54,273 bases of DNA from an uncultured Muribaculaceae bacterium. Its GTDB lineage: Bacteria > Bacteroidota > Bacteroidia > Bacteroidales > Muribaculaceae. The translations under genes and the position numbers were made by a program. The stretch is taken from positions 1-54,273 of the forward strand of contig CAJTKG010000016.1 of the NCBI GenBank assembly GCA_910576935.1. Reading direction: 5' to 3'. The notes beneath the pieces are model-generated. The model was not told the origin of the DNA and made no database searches. It saw only the letters and a program-made list of their open reading frames with translations. Below, piece after piece: positions 41,730-51,516 of the stretch (position 1 is the first letter of the stretch; each line of letters begins with the position of its first letter).

Positions 41730-44700
41730 TAATAAGCGGTGTTGTCTTTGGTCAGGTCGGGCGGTATCAGGCCTTCGCGCATTAGTGACAGAGAGTCGGC
41801 GCGCGAAAGGGTATCGGCCGACAGGTCTATCGCGGCGGCCGACGGACGGTCGCCTATGTTGAGGCCGGCAAAGCGTGAGCGACTTACGCCATGTCGGAAT
41901 ATGTCTTCGATCTGACCGATGAGATTGACACGGGCCGAGTCGACGACGACGGGGCGGTCGATGGCTTCGTCGGCTTTGAATTTGGCGCCACCGACTCTTA
42001 TCTTATATTTGTCGGGCGAGCCTTTGATGTTGATGCCGAATTTGAATGGCAAAGGCGATTTCAGGACAGCGACATGGTAGTCGAAGTTGAAGTCAAGGTC
42101 GTTGTAGCCGCGAACACCGAGGCGATAACGGTCGATGTCAAAGATAAACGGATAGACGCGCAACATGTTGTCTTCGACGAGGAAGCTGACACTCATGTGT
42201 TTAATGAGATTGCGCTGCTTGTTTTTGAACATCAGCCATTTTGCCATTGTCTTGAATGTCTCGGGGTCGATAATTGTCAGCGAGTCGCCTGTTATGCGCA
42301 CTGCGGCGTCGAGGGTCGGCAACTTGAAGTCGAGACGGGGTGTCAGGTCGACTGTGGCGGCTACGTCGGCGTCGATTATGCCGGCGACATCTTTGAGCAG
42401 AGGCACGATAGAGTCTATGGCCGGCATGAGTCGTTCGAATCGTTCGATATTGAATTTCTCTACAGTCAGACCGAAACCGAATTTGATGTCATCGGCCGAC
42501 GGGGCTGCATACAGGGCAGATAGACTCACGCTGCCGGCGTCGCTCGAAGCTCTGAGGTTGTGGAGATTCAGGGCCCCGTCGTAGGCGAGGATTTCGCCTG
42601 TCATGTTTTTGAGATCAAGGTCGGAGTATAGCACGTTGCGACTGTTGACATCTATGCGTGCATCAATATTGACGGGAACGAGTATGGGTTGTATCGAATC
42701 GTCGGCAGCAGTGGCTGTAGCGGAGACTCGGCGGTCGAGAGCTTCGTCAGAACCGTCGTAGTCAGAGCCGAAAGCGCTCTCGCCGCGGCTACGCCTGACT
42801 GCATATGCCGAACCGAGCATTGATGTATATGTCAGCTCGTTGACGTCGACGGTATCGCTGAGTATGTCGAAGTTGATCTTCAGCGGCGATCGGAATCCGC
42901 GCGACGTGAGGCTGCGTCGCATATTGCTTATGATGCCTTTGACGAGGAAATCAGAGCGGCCGGCCTTGTAGGCGAGGCTGTCAATGATGATCGAGTCGTT
43001 GTTGAAGCGTATGTCAAGGTTGCGTATGCGGTTGCGCAAGGGGAAGTAGGCTGAAAAGAGACCGGCGCGGCGGGCTTTGATACTGCCGTCAAGCGACCAG
43101 CCAAGCAGGAGGCGGCGCAGTGGTTTTGACGTGCCCCAATCGATGATTTCGGTCTCGGCTTGCGTCAGTTCGGGATGTACGCGCGGCTGATTGCGGCGGT
43201 GGCGACGGTGACGGGCGAATGCGAGACGGTAGACAGAGTCGGGCGGCAGATCGGGGTGTATCTGTTTTATAGAGTCGACCGTGTGCTTCATGGCGTCAGA
43301 CATACGCCGTCGAGGCAGCTTGTGGGCCTCAACGTCAACATTGGCACGGCTTATCATGAAACGCGTCGACGGGTCGCCGGTGGCGATGCGCCTTACGCCG
43401 AGGTTGAATATAAACTGCGGTACGCGCGCTTGACTGTTGAATCGGCGCATGGCTACACGGCCGTCGATGTCGCGAGCCTTGAACACGACGGAGTCTGAGA
43501 TCGATAGCAGGTTGAAATTGCTGATTTTCAATCCTCCGCCTATCGGTATCACCACAGTGGTATCGCCCATCGACGAAAGATTGGCTGCTCCGGCACCGAG
43601 GGTGAAACCGCCGGCGGCGATTGATATGTCGCCCGACAGGATGTCTGCGCTGTCAACGCGAATGACGGCTGTAAGCAGGCTGTCGACGGTTTTGACGCCG
43701 TTGGCAAAGCGTTGGTTTGAGCCGAATTTAAGGCACAGGTGCGATATACGGGCCATCGTCGACGTGTCGTTGTCGAGCCAGTATAGGTCGCTCCCGTCAA
43801 TGTCACCGTCGATTTTTAAATTGTGAAAACGGTTGGCTGTCAGCATAGACGGGCGGCCCTTGAAGTCTATATCGAAATCGAGTTTGCCTGAGATATAGCC
43901 TCTGAGCATGTCGGAGACTATCGATGGCAGACGTGCTATGTCGCTGTAGCCTTTGAGACATCCGTCAACAAGAGGGTCGTCACCGAAACCTTCGACTGTG
44001 CCGCTCAGGGTGAGGTCGGTGGCCGGTCCGGCAACATTGAGCCGGCGGAGTTCGGCACTTGCGCGGTCGAGGTTGTCGCCTCTGAGTGTGACACTCATGT
44101 CAAGGGCGACATTTTTGAAATGCGTGCGTCCATATCCGGCCTTGCAATCGCCGACGATGATGTCGGCTGTAGCTTGTGGCAGTTTGGCGAGGGCGGTGTT
44201 GTAGGCGCTGTCGAGCCGCAGCCCGACGGCGATGCTGCCGTCGGTGTGTATTTTGTCGAGAAGCCATGCCGAGCGCATCGAGTCGGGAACGGTAGCCAGA
44301 AGAGAACCGATGCCTATAGGCTCGACTTTGGTCTCGAAGGCCTTGATAATTAAATCGTTCTCGAAATCGATATCGGCCGAGAATCGTCCTTTGATGAATG
44401 CGAGCCCGACATCGAAACCGTCGAGCCGCAGACTGTACGGGCGTTTCGAGTCCCAGTCTATTATGCCGTCGAGAGAGAACGGGAAGTCGGCAAGATTGAA
44501 ACGGCCGAGCAGGGGTGTGAGCAGGTTGCCCGACAACTCGAAGCGGTAAGCCGGAGCTTTGTCGCCTCCGATATCGGCCCGTCTTATGGTAACGACGGCT
44601 TCGGTGCCGTTGGCGATGTCTACATAATTGAATCGTCCGGGCGAGTTGATGACAAAACGGTCAATGGTCATCCGTGGCAGTCCTTCGTCCGGGCCGTCGG

Positions 44701-45220
44701 TTATGTTGTTGTCGATGACTTCCGAATCGAGACTGTCGACAGGAAAGATGTTGAAGTTGTTGACCATATCGTCCACGACGACGATGTTGGCCCTGGGTGA
44801 TGTGATGGCGACGTCGCTGAGTCTGATTTCGCCGCGGACGAGAGCCGTGAGGCTGATACCGCCGGTAAAACGATCGATGCTGACAATGGTGTCGGCGCAG
44901 GGGGGCAGGGTATTGTTGCGGGCACGCAGGGCTATCATTTCCGGCGACAATATGGTTAGGCTGTCGACGTCGAGGCGCAGGAATGGAAACGAGGCTTTTA
45001 GTCCTAATTCAACCCGGCCAATCTCGACGCGTGTGTCAACGACACGGTTGGCTACAGAGGTCACAAGTGGTGTCAGATGCTCGGGCGACAGCGTCGCCAC
45101 AATTGTGATGAGCGTGGCAACGACGGTGAGGATAATGCCCAGAGCCGTAAAAAGAAATATTTTTATCAGGCGTCGCCACAGGCTGCGGGACCGGCGTGGT
45201 TGCTGTGTCGGTTCGTTCAT
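41729..45220 (-). CDS. AsmA-like envelope protein
   Basis: 1163 residues anchored by one N-terminal transmembrane helix (about 16-45: RLIKIFLFTALGIILTVVAT), followed by a very long beta-rich periplasmic region of the AsmA/TamB-bridge type: early RVEIGRVELGLKASFPFLRL, repeated SG-x-L and DF-x-L patterns, and the late module (VDLTPRLDFKLPTLDAAVRI, PFIFDIDRYRLGVRGYNDL, FKFGINIKGSPDKYKIRVGG) typical of AsmA C-termini. Such proteins are thought to carry phospholipids between membranes. The start overlaps the DUF5715 stop as ATGA. Confidence 0.85.
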   Translation of the reverse strand: MNEPTQQPRRSRSLWRRLIKIFLFTALGIILTVVATLITIVATLSPEHLTPLVTSVANRVVDTRVEIGRVELGLKASFPFLRLDVDSLTILSPEMIALRARNNTLPPCADTIVSIDRFTGGISLTALVRGEIRLSDVAITSPRANIVVVDDMVNNFNIFPVDSLDSEVIDNNITDGPDEGLPRMTIDRFVINSPGRFNYVDIANGTEAVVTIRRADIGGDKAPAYRFELSGNLLTPLLGRFNLADFPFSLDGIIDWDSKRPYSLRLDGFDVGLAFIKGRFSADIDFENDLIIKAFETKVEPIGIGSLLATVPDSMRSAWLLDKIHTDGSIAVGLRLDSAYNTALAKLPQATADIIVGDCKAGYGRTHFKNVALDMSVTLRGDNLDRASAELRRLNVAGPATDLTLSGTVEGFGDDPLVDGCLKGYSDIARLPSIVSDMLRGYISGKLDFDIDFKGRPSMLTANRFHNLKIDGDIDGSDLYWLDNDTSTMARISHLCLKFGSNQRFANGVKTVDSLLTAVIRVDSADILSGDISIAAGGFTLGAGAANLSSMGDTTVVIPIGGGLKISNFNLLSISDSVVFKARDIDGRVAMRRFNSQARVPQFIFNLGVRRIATGDPSTRFMISRANVDVEAHKLPRRRMSDAMKHTVDSIKQIHPDLPPDSVYRLAFARHRRHRRNQPRVHPELTQAETEIIDWGTSKPLRRLLLGWSLDGSIKARRAGLFSAYFPLRNRIRNLDIRFNNDSIIIDSLAYKAGRSDFLVKGIISNMRRSLTSRGFRSPLKINFDILSDTVDVNELTYTSMLGSAYAVRRSRGESAFGSDYDGSDEALDRRVSATATAADDSIQPILVPVNIDARIDVNSRNVLYSDLDLKNMTGEILAYDGALNLHNLRASSDAGSVSLSALYAAPSADDIKFGFGLTVEKFNIERFERLMPAIDSIVPLLKDVAGIIDADVAATVDLTPRLDFKLPTLDAAVRITGDSLTIIDPETFKTMAKWLMFKNKQRNLIKHMSVSFLVEDNMLRVYPFIFDIDRYRLGVRGYNDLDFNFDYHVAVLKSPLPFKFGINIKGSPDKYKIRVGGAKFKADEAIDRPVVVDSARVNLIGQIEDIFRHGVSRSRFAGLNIGDRPSAAAIDLSADTLSRADSLSLMREGLIPPDLTKDNTAY

Positions 45221-46011
45221 TCTCTCGGTTGGTTGGTTGTGTTAGACAGGGTGTCGCGGCAGGCGCGGGCGGTTATGTGGAAGCAACTCTGTCGCTTTTC
45301 GCGTTTGACATAGCAACGTCTTTCGCGGCGCAGGTCGTAGAGTATTTCGCCGAGGAGATTTTTGAGGTCCTCAAATGTGCGGTTGACGCCGAGCGAGTCG
45401 CAGATAAATTTTGAATAGCTGATGTCGAAGGTTGTGCCAAACTGATGGGCTGACGAATCGACGGCATTGCGGTTTACCCGTCGCAGTTTTTTGACAGTCA
45501 GAGGAGTTCGTAACACACTTGTCACTTTTATGCGGTAGTTGCCACCGCCGCGAGCGGCCAGCGAGTCGTTGAACCGAGCGCCGATATCATGGAGCAAGAC
45601 GGCTGCCTCGTTGACCAGATAGGGGTATGAATGACTTAATTCGGCAATATAGTACTCGGGGCATGAACTGATGGCTACAAGTGGATGCCGCATCTGCCAT
45701 ATATCGTCGTCGCTATTGATGATGTCTATGCCTATTTCTCGGGCTTCATTGATATGAAGGTAGTTGCTGTCGTTGAACACCTGGCCGTGCGGGCCGATAT
45801 TCTTGACTCTCATTCGACGGCAGTTGTCGTCAGGGGCGCTGTCGAGGCAGATGTCATAGCGGTTGGGAGCAGCTTCGGCAAAGATGTCGTTGAGCGTCTC
45901 GCGGTAGGCATGGCTGTTGCCCGACGCGGAGTCAGAACCGCCACAACCTGTGAGGACGGATGACAGGGTCACTGAGACCGTAATGATCTTGTGCAATAGG
46001 CGTTGTCGCAT
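45217..46011 (-). CDS. DUF5715 family lipoprotein, probable D-Ala-D-Ala metallopeptidase fold
   Basis: 264 residues. Lipobox LTGC (Cys23) after a signal peptide. A M15-like zinc site is visible: SAHQFGTTFDISYSK (His189, Asp196), with YRIKVTSVLRTPLTV before it, the usual substrate-contacting part of this fold. The third ligand is not obvious. A role in peptidoglycan trimming is inferred. It is the first gene of the unit down to the histidine kinase. The promoter region carries the palindrome at 46017-46032. Confidence 0.8.
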   Translation of the reverse strand: MRQRLLHKIITVSVTLSSVLTGCGGSDSASGNSHAYRETLNDIFAEAAPNRYDICLDSAPDDNCRRMRVKNIGPHGQVFNDSNYLHINEAREIGIDIINSDDDIWQMRHPLVAISSCPEYYIAELSHSYPYLVNEAAVLLHDIGARFNDSLAARGGGNYRIKVTSVLRTPLTVKKLRRVNRNAVDSSAHQFGTTFDISYSKFICDSLGVNRTFEDLKNLLGEILYDLRRERRCYVKREKRQSCFHITARACRDTLSNTTNQPRE

Positions 46012-46016
46012 AACAA

Positions 46017-46032
46017 GATGTAAAGTTACATC
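46017..46032 (-). promoter_or_regulatory. Operator-like palindrome over the DUF5715 operon promoter
   Basis: GATGTAAAGTTACATC is a palindrome with 7-bp arms (GATGTAA / TTACATC) around 2 bases, 6 bases upstream of ATG 46011. The minus strand contains TAACTTTA, one base from TAnnTTTG, so a repressor here would cover the -7 box. The leader would be extremely short. Confidence 0.45.
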
Positions 46033-46084
46033 TTTTTTCGCTAAACAACGGTTCTACAAATATTATAAAAGCTTAAAATAAAGA

Positions 46085-46117
46085 GCAACTCCGCGCTTCC
46101 GATTTGCGCGGAGTTGC
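46085..46117 (-). terminator. Intrinsic terminator after nhaD
   Basis: GCAACTCCGCGC (46085-46096) pairs perfectly with GCGCGGAGTTGC (46106-46117). On the minus strand it is 30 bases after the nhaD stop and is followed by TCTTTATTTT. Confidence 0.85.
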
Positions 46118-46146
46118 CTATGGGTGCGATTTATCGTATTTCCTGA

Positions 46147-47541
46147 TTATTTGAACAGCGCGGTCTCGATGAGGTAGACGGCGGCTCCGGCAAGGTATCC
46201 GGCGAGAGCCAGCAGGGTAAAGCGTTTAAGATACCAGCCGAAGCTGATTTTCTCGAGTCCCATGGCTATGACGCCTGCCGCCGAACCGATGATGAGCAGA
46301 TTGCCGCCCACACCGGCGCAATAACTGAGAAATTCCCAGAAGACGCCGTCGACGACGAAGTTGGCGGCATAGCCTATCGATGAAGGGTCGGCGATGCCAT
46401 ACATGCCCATGACGCCTGCGACGAGCGGTACATTGTCGAGTATCGATGACATGGCGCCCAAAAGCACGTTGATTATATAGACGTTATGGATGTGTTCGTC
46501 AAGAAACGCTGCCGCAGCCGACAATATGCCTGATGCCTGCAGGACGCTGACAGCCATGAGGATACCGAGAAAGAAAAGTATCGATGGCATATCGATGCGC
46601 GAAATGACTTTGGGTAGGCGTTGTTCGCGCGAGGCCGAGAGATGTTTGCCGTTGTAGAAACACTCAGAGAAGATCCACAGTAATGCCAGTATCAGCAGTA
46701 TGCCAACAAAGGGCGGCATGTGGGTGAGTGATTTGAAGACGGGCACCAGCAACAGGCCGCCGACACCAAGGCAGAAGATGGTGTTGCGTTCGCGTGCCGA
46801 GATGACGGTGTCGACGTTTTTCTCGGCCACGATAGCCGGCAGACGTCCTTTAAGACGGCTCGAGATTATGACCAGCGGTACAAGAAGCGACACGACGCTT
46901 GGCAACAGCACGTAGCTTACAAGTGCTCCGGCGGTGACATTGCCCTTGACCCACAGTAATATCGTTGTTACGTCACCGATGGGCGACCAGGCGCCTCCGG
47001 CATTGGCGGCGATGACGATCATGCCGATATAGAGCCAACGCTCGGTCTTGCGGGTTATGAGTTTGCGAAGCAGCAGAATCATGACGATTGTAGTGGTCAT
47101 GTTGTCGAGGACGGCCGAGAAAAAGAATGTTGTCAGGCATATGACCCATAACAATTTGCGGCGGCTGCGTGTCGTTATCCGGTCGGTGATTACCGAAAAA
47201 CCGCCATGTACGTCAATCAGCTCGACAATGGTCATTGCGCCGATGAGGAAGAAGAGGGTCTGGGTGATATCGCCCATGGCCTCGACAATCTTGACGTTGA
47301 GAACATAGTCGAGACATCTCTCTCCAAACGACTTTGTCACCAGCAACGGATTGTTGTCGACATAGTCGGCAAGGGCGTCGGGCTCGACCAGCGGGATGAT
47401 ATACTCGGCTCCGAGTGCATAGATAATCCACATAAGCATGCCGAGCAGCAACGCAATCGCTGTCTTGTCGACACGTAAGGGATGTTCGAGGGCTATACAG
47501 ATATAGCCTACGCAAAATAATAGAATTAGGGTAGCAACCAT
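46147..47541 (-). CDS. nhaD: Na+/H+ antiporter, NhaD family
   Basis: A 464-residue ion-transporter superfamily membrane protein with about 12 hydrophobic segments. Characteristic parts: FFLIGAMTIVELIDVHGGF, FFFSAVLDNMTTTIVMI, ANAGGAWSPIGDVTTILLW, LGAMSSILDNVPLVAGVMGM and YCAGVGGNLLIIGSAAGV. It exchanges sodium (or lithium) for protons across the inner membrane. It is monocistronic with a -7 element at 47636-47643 and a terminator. The 47542-47865 gap holds this promoter and the divergent helicase promoter. Confidence 0.92.
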   Translation of the reverse strand: MVATLILLFCVGYICIALEHPLRVDKTAIALLLGMLMWIIYALGAEYIIPLVEPDALADYVDNNPLLVTKSFGERCLDYVLNVKIVEAMGDITQTLFFLIGAMTIVELIDVHGGFSVITDRITTRSRRKLLWVICLTTFFFSAVLDNMTTTIVMILLLRKLITRKTERWLYIGMIVIAANAGGAWSPIGDVTTILLWVKGNVTAGALVSYVLLPSVVSLLVPLVIISSRLKGRLPAIVAEKNVDTVISARERNTIFCLGVGGLLLVPVFKSLTHMPPFVGILLILALLWIFSECFYNGKHLSASREQRLPKVISRIDMPSILFFLGILMAVSVLQASGILSAAAAFLDEHIHNVYIINVLLGAMSSILDNVPLVAGVMGMYGIADPSSIGYAANFVVDGVFWEFLSYCAGVGGNLLIIGSAAGVIAMGLEKISFGWYLKRFTLLALAGYLAGAAVYLIETALFK

Positions 47542-47635
47542 CTTGAAAAAGACATTTTCTTAAAATTCCTGATAAACCTCAAATGTGATGAAATAAAGCA
47601 TTATCAGCGAGTAGACAACCGCGATAAAACTGATG

Positions 47636-47643
47636 CAAATATA
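47636..47643 (-). promoter_or_regulatory. -7 element of nhaD
   Basis: The minus strand reads TATATTTG, about 95 bases before the nhaD ATG. No -33 TTTG in range. Confidence 0.5.
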
Positions 47644-47833
47644 GAAAAATTTCCTTAATTGATTATTGTTCTAAAAGTCGGAAAACGTTAGTCGAAATGA
47701 CGCTAAAATCATAAGCGCTTGTTATTCGTCGGCGACATATAGCGATACAACGGCAGGGGCATGACATGCGGGGGTTACAAACTTATGTTTGTCTGAAAAC
47801 GTTTTGATATAAGGGTAAAAAAGCTTAATTTTG

Positions 47834-47841
47834 TAAGTTTG
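47834..47841 (+). promoter_or_regulatory. -7 element of the DEAD-box helicase operon
   Basis: TAAGTTTG, 24 bases before ATG 47866. The nearest TTTG (47803-47806) gives a 27-base spacer, longer than consensus. Confidence 0.5.
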
Positions 47842-47865
47842 CAATTCTAACATAAGATAAATAAT

Positions 47866-49599
47866 ATGACTTTTCAAGATTTGGGTGTCAGAGACGATCT
47901 GCTCAAGGCTGTGGCCGAGCTCGGGTTCGAGACACCTATGCCCGTGCAGGAGAAGGTGATACCTGTTCTTCTTGGTGGCGATCACGACCTTGTGGCTCTC
48001 GCCCAAACAGGTACAGGCAAGACAGCGGCTTTCGGCCTGCCCGTTATACAACGCATAAATGTCGGCAACCGTGTGCCGCAGGCGCTCATACTTGCGCCTA
48101 CACGTGAACTCTGCTTGCAGATAGCGGCCGACCTGGCCGATTTCTCTAAATATACGCCCGGGCTGAGGGTGCTGCCTGTCTACGGAGGCTCGAGTATCGA
48201 GAGTCAGATACGCTCGCTGCGCGAGGGTGTCCAGATTATCGTCGCCACACCCGGCCGTCTGATCGATCTGATCGATCGCGGTGTCGTGAAGCTCGGTGAT
48301 GTCCACACTGTTGTGCTCGACGAGGCTGACGAAATGCTCAATATGGGTTTTGTCGATTCGATAGAGGCTATTCTCAGTCATGTGCCTGCCGAGCGTGAGA
48401 TGCTCCTGTTCTCTGCTACAATGCCTGCCGAGGTGTCGCGCATCGCCAAGCGATTCATGCGCGATCCGGAGGAAATTGTCATAGGCACCCGCAACGAGGG
48501 CGCGGCCAACGTACGACACATTTATTATATGGTCAATGCCCGAGACAAATATCTCGCGTTGAAACGTATCGCCGATGATTCGCCCAACATCTATGCCATA
48601 ATATTCTGCCGTACGCGCCGAGACACACAGGAAATAGCTGACAAACTCATAGCCGACGGCTATAATGCCGACTCTCTTCACGGCGATCTGTCGCAGCAGC
48701 AGCGTGACACGGTGATGAAGAAATTCCGCGACCGTGTCATCACCATGCTCGTCGCTACGGATGTCGCGGCCCGCGGCCTCGATGTCGACGATCTGACCCA
48801 TGTGATCAACTACGGTCTGCCTGAAGATACAGCTGTATATACCCACCGCTCTGGTCGCACGGGTCGAGCCGGCAAGACAGGAGTGTCGGTCGCCATCATA
48901 CATTCGCGGGAGAAAGGACGTCTCCGTGAGATCGAACGCATCATTGGCAAGAAATTTGAACGTTGTGAAGTGCCTACGCCACAACATATAATCGAGAAAC
49001 AGCTCTATAATCTGGCTGACCGCCTCGAGCGTGTCAAGGTCGACGAAGACGAGATTGTCAAATATCTTCCAGGTGTAAGCCGCAAACTGTCATGGCTCTC
49101 GGCCGAAGACTTGCTCAAACGAGTACTCTCACTCGAGTTTAACAGGCTTCTCGACTATTATAAAGATGCTCCTGACATAGACTTTATCGACGAACGCCCT
49201 GCGCGCGAAAAGAAAAAAGGCGAGAAACACGAGCGTCCCGCCGATGACCGTGAGAAAGACCGGCGTACAGCCTCGAAGGGTATGGCCCGCGTCTATATCA
49301 ATGCCGGCAAGGCCGACGGCTTCTATGCCGGCAACCTCATAGATCTCATCAATCACAACGTCGTCGGCCAGCGTGTCGACGTCGGACGCATAGACCTGAT
49401 GCCGGCTTATTCGCTTTTCGACGTGCGCCGCTCCAACGCCGGTCGCGTGACCGCGGCTCTAACGGGTGCGGATTTCTTCGGCAAGCGGCTTTACTGCGAG
49501 ATTGCAGACCCTGATAAAGACTATGCCCGATCTTCAGATCGTCGTGGTAAAGGCAAGGGCAAAGGCGAAAAAAAATTCTCACGAAAGAAAACCAAGTGA
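47866..49599 (+). CDS. DEAD-box RNA helicase with DbpA-type RNA-binding domain
   Basis: An ATP-dependent RNA helicase, probably for ribosome assembly or cold-shock RNA remodelling. 577 residues: Q motif (FETPMPVQEKVIP), Walker A AQTGTGKT (46-53), PTRELCLQ, TPGRLIDLI, DEAD (VVLDEADEML), SAT (LFSATMP), HGDLSQQQRD and HRSGRTGRAGKTG. The C-terminal DbpA-like domain (about 475-555: MARVYINAGKADGFYAGNLI, IDLMPAYSLFDVRRS) is followed by a Lys/Arg-rich tail. It could be called DeaD/CsdA-like; the exact RNA target is not determinable. Confidence 0.94.
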   Translation: MTFQDLGVRDDLLKAVAELGFETPMPVQEKVIPVLLGGDHDLVALAQTGTGKTAAFGLPVIQRINVGNRVPQALILAPTRELCLQIAADLADFSKYTPGLRVLPVYGGSSIESQIRSLREGVQIIVATPGRLIDLIDRGVVKLGDVHTVVLDEADEMLNMGFVDSIEAILSHVPAEREMLLFSATMPAEVSRIAKRFMRDPEEIVIGTRNEGAANVRHIYYMVNARDKYLALKRIADDSPNIYAIIFCRTRRDTQEIADKLIADGYNADSLHGDLSQQQRDTVMKKFRDRVITMLVATDVAARGLDVDDLTHVINYGLPEDTAVYTHRSGRTGRAGKTGVSVAIIHSREKGRLREIERIIGKKFERCEVPTPQHIIEKQLYNLADRLERVKVDEDEIVKYLPGVSRKLSWLSAEDLLKRVLSLEFNRLLDYYKDAPDIDFIDERPAREKKKGEKHERPADDREKDRRTASKGMARVYINAGKADGFYAGNLIDLINHNVVGQRVDVGRIDLMPAYSLFDVRRSNAGRVTAALTGADFFGKRLYCEIADPDKDYARSSDRRGKGKGKGEKKFSRKKTK

Positions 49600-49615
49600 T
49601 CTTACAATTTCCGAT

Positions 49616-50239
49616 ATGATGCGTCTGATTATGTCACTAACGGCCGTTTTGGCGTTTGTATCCGCAGCGGCGATGCGTCCGTCGGTTGACGTTTTCTGCC
49701 GAGCGCCGATCGACGTCGTGAACTATCTGCCCGAATACTCGCGCCTCGACATGGTCGACTACTTTGACAGCGGCAGCCGCGTGGCTTCCGACAGTTATCT
49801 GGGCAATAAGATATATATCACGGCGCTCGACTCAATGAGTCTGAGCTATGCCGTCGATGACTCTGTGCGCGTCACAATCGCTCTGCTGCCTGCCGCGGCC
49901 GACACGCTGACGATGGTTGTCAAAGAACTACCCGCTCCGATCTACGACTCGACTGTAAATTTCTATGACAGCCGGTGGAGTCCGTTGTCGCGCTCTCCGT
50001 TGACACCCCCGCGATTCAGCGATTGGCTCAAGGATAAAAAACGGGCAGACGCGGTAGCTTTCGATATACCCTTTGTCATTGCCACCGTCGATTTTGACGC
50101 GGCCTCGCAACGCCTTGTCTACACCAATCGCACCGAATGTTACTTTCTCGACCGTGAACGTCCGGCAGCACTCTCGGAACTGCTGCCCGAGTTGGTCTTT
50201 CAATGGGATGGCCGTCGTTTCTCGCTTTTGAAGCAATGA
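49616..50239 (+). CDS. DUF3256 family exported protein
   Basis: 207 residues from ATG 49616 (ATG 49619 also possible); the longer frame lies inside the helicase gene and is rejected. Signal peptide MMRLIMSLTAVLAFVSAAA. The sequence follows the DUF3256 pattern of Bacteroidetes (DVVNYLPEYSRLDMVDYF, GNKIYITALDSMSLSYAVDD, and a late FSDWLKDKKRADAV). The function of the family is unknown. It starts 16 bases after the helicase and its stop overlaps the xseA ATG (ATGA), so it is embedded in an information-processing operon. Confidence 0.82.
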   Translation: MMRLIMSLTAVLAFVSAAAMRPSVDVFCRAPIDVVNYLPEYSRLDMVDYFDSGSRVASDSYLGNKIYITALDSMSLSYAVDDSVRVTIALLPAAADTLTMVVKELPAPIYDSTVNFYDSRWSPLSRSPLTPPRFSDWLKDKKRADAVAFDIPFVIATVDFDAASQRLVYTNRTECYFLDRERPAALSELLPELVFQWDGRRFSLLKQ

Positions 50240-51516
50240 ATGGGCCGTTGATATCTTCCATTTGCCTGAGCGAGTTTAACTCACGTCTTGCTGCCGCTGT
50301 CAACGACCGTCCGGCACTGACAGCGGTGTGGGTTACAGCCGAGACGGCCGATCTGCGAGTCTCGGGCGGGCATTGTTATATGGAGCTTATTGAGAAAGAT
50401 CCCGTGGAATTCACGACCAGGGCGCGATTGCGGGCCGTAATATGGGCGAGTCGTTTTGCGCTTCTCAACCGTCGTTTTGCCGATATGACGGGCATGACTC
50501 TGCGTTCTGACATCAAAGTCATGGTCTGCGTCACAGCCTCATATCATCCCGTATATGGCCTGTCGGCAGTTATCAGCGACATTGACCCCGCTTATACCGC
50601 GGGCGATCTGATGCGACGCCGTCAGCAGCTTGTCGAGCGCCTGACATCCGAGGGCATTATCGATATGAATCGCACTCTCGAGTGGGCCGCAGCACCGCTA
50701 CGTGTAGCTGTGATTTCGTCGAAGACAGCGGCAGGTTATGGCGATTTCATCGACCAGTTATATAACAATCCGCTGCGTTTGCGCTTCGCAACTCGTCTGT
50801 TTGCTGCGACGCTTCAGGGTGACAGCGCTCCCTCGAGTATCATCGGCGCTCTTCATGCAATTGCAGCCGAAGCCGACAGTTTCGATTGTGTCGTCATCAT
50901 ACGTGGCGGCGGTGCCACCGGCGACCTCGCTTCGTTTGACGACTATGATCTTGCCGCTCATGTGGCGCAGTTTCCTCTTCCTGTCATTGTCGGCATAGGT
51001 CACGAGCGTGATGTCACCATCCTTGATTATGTTGCCAATATGCGTGTCAAGACGCCGACCGCCGCCGCCGAGTGGCTTATCGATCGTGGTCGTACCGCTC
51101 TTATGCGCGCCCGCACCTTGGCGTCGGACATTTTCAGCATTGTCGGAGCCGGTATGGCCTCGGCAATGGGCCGTGTCGACCGCCTCGGAGGCATGCTTTC
51201 GCCGCTGGTTGAGGCTCGTCTCGAAACCGAGCGTCGACGGGTGGACTCGAGCCGCTCTGACGAATTGCGACGCTCTATTGCCGACGCCATTGCCCGTCTA
51301 AATATCGTCCTCGACAGCGCCGCCGCTCTGGTAGAGGCCCTCTCGCCGGAGGCAACTCTGCGCCGTGGATATTCAATCACACGCATTGGCGGACGGGCTG
51401 TCACATCTGTCGAACAGCTTAAAAAAGGCGACACAGTCACAACCGTTTTTGCCGACGGCATGGCTGTGTCGCATGTAAACGATATTAAAAATAGTATTGA
51501 AAATGAAAGAGATTGA
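50236..51516 (+). CDS. xseA: Exodeoxyribonuclease VII large subunit
   Basis: Single-strand exonuclease subunit working with XseB. 426 residues from ATG 50236; ATG 50203 would overlap DUF3256 much more. An N-terminal OB fold (AVWVTAETADLRVSGGHCYM) is followed by the catalytic core VISSKTAAGYGDFIDQL, IIRGGGATGDLASFDDYDLA and PVIVGIGHERDVTILDYVAN, then KTPTAAAEWLI, a long helical region that binds XseB, and a C-terminal RRGYSITRIGG segment. Overlaps at both ends show tight coupling. Confidence 0.95.
   Translation: MNGPLISSICLSEFNSRLAAAVNDRPALTAVWVTAETADLRVSGGHCYMELIEKDPVEFTTRARLRAVIWASRFALLNRRFADMTGMTLRSDIKVMVCVTASYHPVYGLSAVISDIDPAYTAGDLMRRRQQLVERLTSEGIIDMNRTLEWAAAPLRVAVISSKTAAGYGDFIDQLYNNPLRLRFATRLFAATLQGDSAPSSIIGALHAIAAEADSFDCVVIIRGGGATGDLASFDDYDLAAHVAQFPLPVIVGIGHERDVTILDYVANMRVKTPTAAAEWLIDRGRTALMRARTLASDIFSIVGAGMASAMGRVDRLGGMLSPLVEARLETERRRVDSSRSDELRRSIADAIARLNIVLDSAAALVEALSPEATLRRGYSITRIGGRAVTSVEQLKKGDTVTTVFADGMAVSHVNDIKNSIENERD

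Noticed and set aside
47722..48987. 421-codon minus-strand frame opposite the DEAD-box helicase
   Set aside because: It mirrors the helicase in antisense, has no recognisable domain, and the plus-strand protein has every helicase motif intact. Other long antisense frames opposite GC-rich genes were dismissed for the same reason.
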